Shown: in pieces, positions 45,144 to 51,535 of the stretch
Position numbering within the stretch: position 1 is the first letter of the stretch
How the letters are laid out: each line of letters begins with the position of its first letter
Source: DASPJR01 sp035628505
GTDB lineage: Bacteria > Planctomycetota > SZUA-567 > H5-PLA8
Length of the DNA: 51,535 nt
Assembly (NCBI GenBank): GCA_035628505.1
Contig: DASPJR010000204.1
Location: forward strand, 1-51,535
Direction of reading: 5' to 3'
The notes under the pieces: generated by a model
What the model was told of the DNA's origin: nothing
Databases searched by the model: none
What the model saw: the letters and a program-made list of their open reading frames with translations, nothing else
Program-made: the position numbers and the translations under genes

Positions 45144-46646
45144 ATGACTGCCTTCCAGGAACCCACTCACGATGCCGTGCGCGCGCTGCTGCGTTCGATG
45201 GCCGGCCGCTCCGTGCTCGTCGTCGGCGATGGCATGCTCGACGCGTACGTTTATGGAACGGCCTCGCGCCTCTCGCCCGAAGCGCCGGTGCAGATCGTCC
45301 AGATGGAGCGCGAAGAGTTTCTGCTCGGCGGCGCCGCCAATGTCGCCAAGTGCCTCGTGGCGCTCGGCGCAAAAGTGAGCCTCTGCTGCATTGTCGGCAC
45401 CGATGCCCACGGCGCGCAGTTCATCGACGAAGCACGCAGCCTGAACATCGACACGCGGCTGGTCTTTCAGGATTCCACGCGCGTAACGCCCGTGAAAACG
45501 CGCATCGTCTCCGGCCGCCAGCACCTCCTCCGCGTGGACCGCGAGAGCCGCACGGCCTACCCGGCGGCGCTGCTCAAACGGATTGCCGACAGCGTGCGCG
45601 ATGCCGCCAGAGAAAGCGACGCGGTGCTGCTCAGCGACTACGACAAGGGCGTGCTGAGTGCCGAGGTCTGCAAGGCCGCGATCAGCAGCGCAGGCGAGCG
45701 GCCCGTCATCGTCGATCCCAAAGGCACGGATTGGAAGCGCTACGCCGGGGCGACGCTGGTCAAGCCAAACCTGCGCGAAGCAATGACATTCCTGGCGACG
45801 AAAGATTCCATGGTCATGAGCGCCGGCTTGCGTGTCGATGACAGCGAAGCTGAAGCCATGGCGCGGCAGCTGCGCAGCGGCCTGGATGTGAAAAGCGTGC
45901 TGATCACGCGCAGCGCTCAAGGCGTTTCGCTAGCCAGCGCCGTAGGCACGACTTCCTTCCCCGCGCGTGCGACGAAAGTTGAAGACGAAGCGGGTGCCGG
46001 AGACGTCGTCGCCGCGGCCGCATCGCTGGCGCTGGCGGCGGGCGCCGATGTGCCGACCGCGGCGTGGCTCGGCAACGTCGCGGCGAGTGCGAAAGTCGGC
46101 AAGTTCGGCACGCACACGATCAGCGATCACGAAATTCTCGAGGCGCTCGGCGAAAGTTTCCCGGCATCCGAACGCAAACTGCTGAGCGCCGCGCAAGCCG
46201 CGCAGCTGGCGACGTCTCTGCGCAGCGCCGGAAAGAAGGTGGTCTTCACCAACGGCTGCTTCGACATTCTGCATCTTGGCCATGTGACGTACCTGGAGAA
46301 TGCGCGCCGCCTCGGCGATGCGCTGATCGTCGGCATCAACACCGACGCGTCGGTGCGGCGCCTCAAAGGACCCGAGCGGCCCGTGCAGACGGAAGGCGAC
46401 CGCGCGCGCATCATCGCCGCGCAGGCGTGCGTGGATGGCGTGGTGCTCTTTGGCGACGACACGCCTTACGAGCTGATCAAGGCGATCAAGCCGGACGTGC
46501 TCTGCAAAGGCGCCGATTACAAGACGAAGCAGGACGTTGTCGGCTGGGACGTCGTCGAAGCCAACGGCGGCCGCGTGGTGTTGATCGAGCTTGTCGAAGG
46601 CCGCAGCACAAGCCGCGTGATTGAGCGCACGAAAGACAAGGCCTGA
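45144..46646 (+). CDS. hldE: Bifunctional heptose-7-phosphate kinase / heptose-1-phosphate adenylyltransferase
   Basis: 500 residues in two domains. Residues 1-330 are a pfkB/ribokinase-type kinase (SVLVVGDGMLDAYVYGTASR, EFLLGGAANVAKCLVALGAK, the GAGD anion-hole motif). Residues 350-500 are a nucleotidyltransferase with the HxGH motif in FTNGCFDILHLGHVTYL and GADYKTKQDVVG. The enzyme phosphorylates heptose-7-phosphate and later adenylates heptose-1-phosphate for LPS core. It follows hldD after an R3 unit; gmhA and gmhB are not in the window. Confidence 0.94.
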   Translation: MTAFQEPTHDAVRALLRSMAGRSVLVVGDGMLDAYVYGTASRLSPEAPVQIVQMEREEFLLGGAANVAKCLVALGAKVSLCCIVGTDAHGAQFIDEARSLNIDTRLVFQDSTRVTPVKTRIVSGRQHLLRVDRESRTAYPAALLKRIADSVRDAARESDAVLLSDYDKGVLSAEVCKAAISSAGERPVIVDPKGTDWKRYAGATLVKPNLREAMTFLATKDSMVMSAGLRVDDSEAEAMARQLRSGLDVKSVLITRSAQGVSLASAVGTTSFPARATKVEDEAGAGDVVAAAASLALAAGADVPTAAWLGNVAASAKVGKFGTHTISDHEILEALGESFPASERKLLSAAQAAQLATSLRSAGKKVVFTNGCFDILHLGHVTYLENARRLGDALIVGINTDASVRRLKGPERPVQTEGDRARIIAAQACVDGVVLFGDDTPYELIKAIKPDVLCKGADYKTKQDVVGWDVVEANGGRVVLIELVEGRSTSRVIERTKDKA

Positions 46647-46697
46647 ACGACTTCAACACGGAGGCACGGAGGAGACGGAGCGCACGGAGGATCAAGA
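46645..46697 (+). repeat. R2 dispersed repeat copy
   Basis: GAACGACTTCAACACGGAGG then CACGGAGGAGACGGAG units, directly after the hldE stop. Confidence 0.8.
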
Positions 46698-46724
46698 GAC
46701 AAAAGAAATGTATAGAGACCTCGC

Positions 46725-47378
46725 ATGAGTAGTTTATTAATTCTAATATGCAGCCTTGCTCTACTTGTGTTCATCGTCCGGTCGTTATTACCACATCTTG
46801 CTGAAGACAATCACCGCTGGACCGCGCTACTCGGCTCGGTTTTGATTGGCGTCATTCTGCCTACCTTTCTCGTCTGCTGGTGTTCAGGAGCGAAAGGCGT
46901 CCTGAACCTGATCATTAAGACAAAGATGAACACGAAAGGTAAACCTCTTCCGGATCTGTCGCTTGATGAACTTGCTGGAAATTGGAGCGGGATGCTAGTT
47001 CAAGCGCTGATTCTTTGTGGGCCCATTGCAATTGGGCTAGCCAACATTGTTTTTGATAAATGCCTGGAGCGCACACGCAAGAGATCAACCCCAAACCAGC
47101 GATATGCGGTACTTTTGGGAGCAGCAATTTCAATCTTCAACCTGCCTGGCTGGGGCGTTGTGATGTATTTGCCGCCGGACGGGTTGGTACTTTTGCGGAC
47201 ATTTCTGCTCTTCGTAGTCGCGGGCAGTTCGTGCGGCCTCTGGATCAGCTGGCACGCGCAGCGGTCTGTCGATTCGCATAAGCCTTACTGGCCACAATTC
47301 TCACTCGGGACGTTGCTGATTATGATTCTTAGCTGGGGTGCTCTGATGGCGATCTTTGCACCAGCACCGTCGCAATGA
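46725..47378 (+). CDS. Polytopic membrane protein, unknown
   Basis: 217 residues with five to six hydrophobic spans (LLILICSLALLVFIVRSLL, LLGSVLIGVILPTFLVCW, VQALILCGPIAIGLANIVF, LLGAAISIFNLPGWGVVMYL, LLRTFLLFVVAGSSCGLWIS, then GTLLIMILSWGALMAIF). The closing Y-W-P-Q-F-S-L-G-T-L-L motif resembles the ending of PVC small membrane proteins. The sequence is AT-richer than its neighbours, a possible sign of acquisition. Function unknown. Confidence 0.7.
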   Translation: MSSLLILICSLALLVFIVRSLLPHLAEDNHRWTALLGSVLIGVILPTFLVCWCSGAKGVLNLIIKTKMNTKGKPLPDLSLDELAGNWSGMLVQALILCGPIAIGLANIVFDKCLERTRKRSTPNQRYAVLLGAAISIFNLPGWGVVMYLPPDGLVLLRTFLLFVVAGSSCGLWISWHAQRSVDSHKPYWPQFSLGTLLIMILSWGALMAIFAPAPSQ

Positions 47379-47402
47379 AGACGTTCGCCTTTCTGTAATC
47401 GG

Positions 47403-47465
47403 AACAGCCCCTCACCCCGGTCTCGCTTCGCTCGCTCGGCCCTCTCCCCCGTTGGGGAGAGGAAA
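47403..47465. repeat. Type C hairpin arm
   Basis: CCCCTCACCCCGGTCTCGCT and CCCTCTCCCCCGTTGGGGAG, related to the inverted pair at 28152-28293. It lies between two convergent stops and may act as a terminator. Confidence 0.7.
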
Positions 47466-47476
47466 CGCGCACTCGC

Positions 47477-50218
47477 TTACTGCAGAACTACGTACATCGC
47501 ATCTGCCGGCAGCTTGAGCTTCTTTGCGCCGCCGGCGTCTTCGAGCGGGATTTCTTTCACGGGAAGCCCGTTCGCGTCGAGCACCACCGCCGTCTTCAGC
47601 CCTGAGTTCCGGATCGTCAACGTCGCGTCGGTTTCAATGATCTGCCATGGCGCTTTGCCAAAGCTCACGAGCTGCTCACCCTTTTCTTTTCCCACCGTCG
47701 CGGGCTTGGTCTTCCAGCCCGTTGGACGGGCGATCGTGCCCATCTGCACGAGCACCTTCTTCGACGTTTTCAGCTCGGCATCATCCATCGAGACGGCGAG
47801 GATGTTCGCGTAGTCGTTGCCGGAGGTGATTTCGACATCGGCGAGCTTGAAAGTTCCGACGCTTTTCAAAAAGCCGCTCACGCCCTGTACCTTCGGCGCG
47901 TTCAGCGTGCAGACGTTCTTGCCATAATTGAGCTCCAGTTCACCGGTGATTGATTTCACGGTCTTGTTCGATTCATCGATTAACGTTTTGAGATCGGCAA
48001 CTTTGCTCTGCGCCGGATCTCCCCCGTACTTGGCAATCACCGGCCCTGCCAGGAAGGCAAGCGGATGCACGCCGCCTTTAACGTTCGATTCCTTGGAGAG
48101 ATTGTCTTTGTCGCGGTTGGGATCGTAACCGGCATCTTCGGCGATAATCGGCATCTTGCGTTCCCAGATGTCATTGAGCGCGCGCTGCTCGTAGACGACC
48201 GGCTCGCCCTGCTTGACATAACCCATTCGGTAAAAGAGTGCCGCGGCTGGCCACTGCCCCATCAGCATCGGCGTGGCGCACGTCCATTTGGACTCGGACG
48301 GCAGGAATCCATTGGCCGAGCCCGGATGGCGCCAATCTTCTTCGTTGGTTGCGAACCAGTAATAAGCATCCACGCCGCTGAGCGACTGGTAGGCTGCGAT
48401 CAGAAAAGGTCCTTCGGATTGGTAACCCTGCGGCGGCACCCAGGTGCTTTCGGAGATCACGATCGGGTAGCCTTCAACTTGTTTAAGATTCACCGGCAAT
48501 TCGCGCGGATGAGTCAGCACGCTGATCTCCGTGAACTTGTCGCCGTTCATGATCGCCCAGCCGCAGTTGGGGCCTTCGTGCGCCCCGCCGAAGTAGCGGT
48601 TGACTCCCATCACTTCGTTGGGCATGTACGAGTAGCGTTCGGCGTCGAGCATGGTCACATTGTCGGCGGCGCGCCAGTTGCCGGCGTTGATCAGCGCCTT
48701 GCAGCCGAGCTCGTTATGCAGGTAATCGCCGATCATCTTGTTGAAGTTGTACATCGTCTCGGTGAAGAACTGCATCTGATCAGAATTACGCTTGTGCTGC
48801 GCGCCGCTGCGGCGCTGGGTCAGATCCCAGATCATGTTCATGGCCACTTCGCCGGCCGCGAAATTGTCATCCTTCAGCGGCGCGTCGCCGCCCCAGGCTT
48901 CCTTCGCTTTGTCGAGCGAGCCATATTTCTTCACCAGAAACGCACCGAACTGTTTTCGAAGTTCGACGGCCGCCGTTCCACCGATGTTCTGGCTGGTCCA
49001 GAAGAGCAGCGAATCTTCGTTCTGAATCTGGATGATCGCCAGACCGGGATCCTGCGAGAGCGGAATGCCCGTGTGCGGGTTCTTCTCAGCGAGCACCTGT
49101 TTCATCCAGGCTTTGTAAGCCTCTTGCAATTTCTTGTCGAAGAACAGCATGCCCCAGTTGCCGCCTTTGCCTCCATCGAGCACGCCCATGGGAGGCTTCT
49201 GGCGCGCCGTGCCGGCCCAGTATGGCGAGAAGGTGCAATAGATGCCTTCCTTCTTCATGGTCGCGACTGTTCTCCAGATCTTTTCGCGTTCTTCCTTATC
49301 GGTCTCCATCAGGTTTCCGTCTTTCGGCGTGATGTTGCTGTGAATGCGGACCATGTTCACGCCGCGCTTGGCCAGGAAGCGTGCGTGGCGAGCCAGATCG
49401 ATCGATTCTTTTTCGTATGCGCTCGTGTTCAGCGCCCAGAAGCGGGCGGGCTTGCCGTTGCCGAGGACAAAATCGTTGCCGTCTTTTGAGCGCGTGACGA
49501 ATCCGGATTCTCCCGCGACTTTTTCGTTGAGGTACCGCAGATCGAGCAGCGCCTTATCGCTGAATTCATCCCGCTGCGGCTTGAAAGCCCAGCGGCCGGC
49601 GGAGTCTTTTTTCGCCTGTGCCTCCGCTTCACCCGGCTTCATCGCGCCATCCGGCATGAAGTGCTCTCTCGTGAAGAGAAAACAGTCCAGCATGCCGTGA
49701 TTGTTGTTCTCGCTGTGCATCTTGAATGCGATCGTGTGCGCGCCCTGCGTGAGCTTCACCTTCCCGGGATTGCCCCACGCCAGAAAACGCACGTCCGGCT
49801 TTTCGTCAGCGGCGAGATTGATGTAGCCGACCGAAGTGCTGAAGTTCAGCAGCTTCCATTCGCCGCCATCGAGCTGGTACGATAGCTTGGTGCCCGATGG
49901 ATTGGCGCGAACCCAGAAGTGATACTCGCCTTCGGCCGGCACCTGGAATTCATAGCTGGCCTCGCCTGCTTTTTTATCCGACCAGTTCGAGATGTAGTCG
50001 CCGCCGGAGAGCTCTGCTTTCTTAATCTTGTCGTACCACCACGGATGGCGCTGCACGTTCTGAGTCTTCGCCGCTTCGCCTTCAACCCAGATGTATTCAG
50101 CGGCGCGTGCTGCCGGCGAAAAGAAGATCAGTCCGGCTGTCAACGCCAACGAACACGACTTCAGCACAGAGGCACTGAGAGCACGGAGGCCACGGAGTTC
50201 TTTTAGACGAACGGACAT
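47477..50218 (-). CDS. Secreted clan-A glycoside hydrolase-like protein with repeat-derived signal peptide
   Basis: 913 residues from the ATG at 50218; the ATG at 50224 is too close to the G-rich ribosome site. After the signal peptide comes a CBM35-like domain (YIWVEGEAAKTQN, AEGEYHFWVRANPSG). A TIM barrel follows (FLAKRGVNMVRIHSNI, GIYCTFSPYWAG) with acid/base Glu in IIQIQNEDSLLFW and a likely nucleophile Glu in PIVISESTW, the clan-A pattern. A C-terminal beta domain ends the protein. The signal peptide n-region (KELRGLRALSASVLKSCS) is coded by an R2 repeat. The GntR/LacI gene immediately upstream on the same strand probably regulates it. Confidence 0.82.
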   Translation of the reverse strand: MSVRLKELRGLRALSASVLKSCSLALTAGLIFFSPAARAAEYIWVEGEAAKTQNVQRHPWWYDKIKKAELSGGDYISNWSDKKAGEASYEFQVPAEGEYHFWVRANPSGTKLSYQLDGGEWKLLNFSTSVGYINLAADEKPDVRFLAWGNPGKVKLTQGAHTIAFKMHSENNNHGMLDCFLFTREHFMPDGAMKPGEAEAQAKKDSAGRWAFKPQRDEFSDKALLDLRYLNEKVAGESGFVTRSKDGNDFVLGNGKPARFWALNTSAYEKESIDLARHARFLAKRGVNMVRIHSNITPKDGNLMETDKEEREKIWRTVATMKKEGIYCTFSPYWAGTARQKPPMGVLDGGKGGNWGMLFFDKKLQEAYKAWMKQVLAEKNPHTGIPLSQDPGLAIIQIQNEDSLLFWTSQNIGGTAAVELRKQFGAFLVKKYGSLDKAKEAWGGDAPLKDDNFAAGEVAMNMIWDLTQRRSGAQHKRNSDQMQFFTETMYNFNKMIGDYLHNELGCKALINAGNWRAADNVTMLDAERYSYMPNEVMGVNRYFGGAHEGPNCGWAIMNGDKFTEISVLTHPRELPVNLKQVEGYPIVISESTWVPPQGYQSEGPFLIAAYQSLSGVDAYYWFATNEEDWRHPGSANGFLPSESKWTCATPMLMGQWPAAALFYRMGYVKQGEPVVYEQRALNDIWERKMPIIAEDAGYDPNRDKDNLSKESNVKGGVHPLAFLAGPVIAKYGGDPAQSKVADLKTLIDESNKTVKSITGELELNYGKNVCTLNAPKVQGVSGFLKSVGTFKLADVEITSGNDYANILAVSMDDAELKTSKKVLVQMGTIARPTGWKTKPATVGKEKGEQLVSFGKAPWQIIETDATLTIRNSGLKTAVVLDANGLPVKEIPLEDAGGAKKLKLPADAMYVVLQ
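50150..50205 (+). repeat. R2 copy coding part of a signal peptide
   Basis: GAACACGACTTCAGCACAGA then GGCACTGAGAGCACGGAGGC on the plus strand. On the minus strand it is read in frame as the n-region of the glycosidase signal peptide. Confidence 0.88.
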
Positions 50219-50232
50219 TTGCATCCCCCCTT

Positions 50233-51360
50233 TTATTGACTGAAATCACTCAGACTTTCGCCTTCAATCCATTTCGGTGCGATCAGCTCGACGCTCGGCG
50301 GCGTCTCCGGTCGGGCGATGCGCGTAAGCAGCTTCCGCGCGCCGAGAAGACCGACTGCCAGCCCGGGCTGCTCGATGGTTGTCAGCGCCGGCTGACCCGG
50401 AAAGCGGTTCCGCGAAAAATTGTCGAAGCCGACGATGCTGACATCGGCGGGAACACGCAACCCGAGTGTTCCCAGCACATCGATCAGGCGGCTGGCCAGC
50501 TCATCGGTGCAGACAAAAAGAGCGCTCGGCAGCACGCCCGCGCTGCGCAATTCCGTGATCATCTCGCCCAGCCGCGCATCATGTCCGACCCAGCCGGGCC
50601 GCTGCAGGACGCGAATATTCTCGCGCGCGATGCCGGCATCTTCAGCGCCCTGCAGAAATCCGGCGGTGCGGTCGCGGAATGCCGGATCGTCGATTCTCCA
50701 ATGCAGGCAGCCGAGCCTGCGGTGGCCGCGCGCGGCCATCTGCTGTGCCGCCATGTACCCCGCGCCAAAATTGTCCGTGCTCACCGCATCGGCTGCATAA
50801 AGCGGCCGGTGATTGAGCAGCACACAAGGTCGCTCGTTATTTTTCAGGGCCTCAAGCACATCGCGCCGGTAAATTCCAACGAGCAGAATGCCCGCGTGCT
50901 CGCCCGCAAAAAGCTGCTCGGGCATCTGCGTGTTGCTGGTTTCAAAACGCATCTCGCAGTCAACACCCGCTTCACTGAATGTCTGGCTAACGCCGGCATG
51001 AATTCCGGCGATGTACGGATGCGCGAAATCGGCGCCCGCGGGGCCGCTCAGGTAGAGCACGCGCGTTTTCGCGGCAGGCTGAGCCGCTCGTGGCGGCGCG
51101 CCATTCTGGCCGACGACGACACGGCCCTTGGCGGGAATCACCTTGATGATGCCGTCGAGCTCGAGAATTTTCAGGCCGTGGCGCACCGTCATGCGGCTGA
51201 CTTTGTAGCGCTCGGCCAGCTGCGTTTCAGACGGCAGCCCGCTGCCCGGCTTCAGGCGTCCGCGCCCGATCTGCTCGCGCAGGTCGTCGGCGATCTGCTG
51301 ATAACCGACACTCAGTTCCCGGACCGTGCGCGCCACTGCAACCTGCCTCCGATCAGACAT
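50233..51360 (-). CDS. GntR-HTH / LacI-sensor hybrid transcription regulator
   Basis: 375 residues from the ATG at 51360. Winged helix of the GntR family (ELSVGYQQIADDLREQIGRG, LPSETQLAERYKVSRMTVRH, GLKILELDGIIKVIPAKGR) joined to a LacI-type periplasmic-binding-like sensor (TRVLYLSGPAGADFAHPYIA, GILLVGIYRR, VSIVGFDNFSRNRFPGQPAL). Such hybrids control sugar-use genes in PVC bacteria. The glycosidase gene follows 15 bp downstream on the same strand, so the pair probably forms an operon with sugar-dependent control. Confidence 0.93.
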   Translation of the reverse strand: MSDRRQVAVARTVRELSVGYQQIADDLREQIGRGRLKPGSGLPSETQLAERYKVSRMTVRHGLKILELDGIIKVIPAKGRVVVGQNGAPPRAAQPAAKTRVLYLSGPAGADFAHPYIAGIHAGVSQTFSEAGVDCEMRFETSNTQMPEQLFAGEHAGILLVGIYRRDVLEALKNNERPCVLLNHRPLYAADAVSTDNFGAGYMAAQQMAARGHRRLGCLHWRIDDPAFRDRTAGFLQGAEDAGIARENIRVLQRPGWVGHDARLGEMITELRSAGVLPSALFVCTDELASRLIDVLGTLGLRVPADVSIVGFDNFSRNRFPGQPALTTIEQPGLAVGLLGARKLLTRIARPETPPSVELIAPKWIEGESLSDFSQ

Positions 51361-51380
51361 GTACATGCCTGTATATACCG
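51361..51380. promoter_or_regulatory. Palindromic operator candidate at the GntR/LacI start
   Basis: GTATATAC (51371-51378) is a perfect 8-bp palindrome and GTACAT lies beside it (51361-51366), directly upstream of the regulator ATG. TGTATATACA-like sites are typical targets of GntR proteins with this HTH type. Autoregulation is inferred. Confidence 0.4.
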
Positions 51381-51390
51381 CTCTAGTCAC

Positions 51391-51535
51391 AGGTGCGTTG
51401 CATTCTAAAAAAATTTTTATTCCGCCTCGAGTTTCGTCAGTGAAACGGCTGAGCCCGGCGTCTATGGGCTGCAGTCATTCAGGCCGCTGGTTTGCATCTG
51501 GGTGAACGGGGTGTTCAGAATGAAAAAAGTCTTTA
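51391..51535. other. Right edge without a confirmed gene
   Basis: No complete gene. An ATG at 51520 followed by AAAAAAGTC could open a plus-strand gene (M-K-K-V-F, a signal-peptide-like start) cut by the window end; only five codons are visible. Confidence 0.25.

Overview
The window looks like chromosomal DNA of a PVC-superphylum bacterium (Planctomycetota most likely; Lentisphaerota or Verrucomicrobiota possible). The pointers are a DUF1501 protein, a DUF1549/DUF1553 PSCyt1 protein and a giant PVC-type CxxCH haem protein. Supporting signs are a secreted sulfatase, a DUF1080 protein, a planctomycete-style Ser/Thr kinase with LamG domain, a GntR/LacI hybrid regulator, and hldD/hldE for LPS heptose, which implies an outer membrane. 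Phylum is inferred from gene content only.

Layout. 1-9.4 kb: xylulokinase 3' end, RelE/Phd-like toxin-antitoxin pair, sulfatase, DUF4091 glycosidase-like protein, and the kinase. 9.6-15.95 kb: MASE1-PAS-PAS hybrid histidine kinase, low-complexity secreted protein, membrane protein, heptamer satellite, small ORF and single-domain response regulator. 16-31 kb: a phage-head-type module, almost entirely on the minus strand. In transcription order it holds an HTH protein, a sigma-region-2-like protein, an XhlA-like protein, a holin-like protein, a nested spanin-like pair, a secreted Ig-like protein, a small protein, terminase large subunit, portal, scaffold-like protein, major capsid protein, a KTSC-like protein and two small unknown proteins. 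Three plus-strand genes sit inside it: one with two L7/L12-CTD-like repeats and two small PVC-type membrane proteins. I see no integrase, tail gene or endolysin. 31.5-44 kb: DUF1328 protein, then a minus-strand PSD-type cluster (DUF1549/DUF1553, DUF1080, DUF1501) interrupted by a broken DUF4258/DUF2283 pair and a GxxExxY nuclease element with 55-bp terminal inverted repeats; then a coiled-coil protein, a MOSC protein and the giant haem protein. 44-51.5 kb: hldD, hldE, a membrane protein, a clan-A glycosidase and its adjacent GntR/LacI regulator.

The most unusual aspect is the repeat load. At least six dispersed families occur, mostly as face-to-face inverted pairs. Hairpin repeats have entered the coding sequences of the portal (four times), the scaffold-like protein and the terminase without breaking frame, and five nested-palindrome spacers of about 235-260 bp separate the module genes. 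The GxxExxY nuclease gene is enclosed by inverted copies of the same repeat family that invaded the terminase, so it is a candidate autonomous member of that family. Intact frames despite many insertions suggest an old, possibly domesticated capsid module; that is inference.
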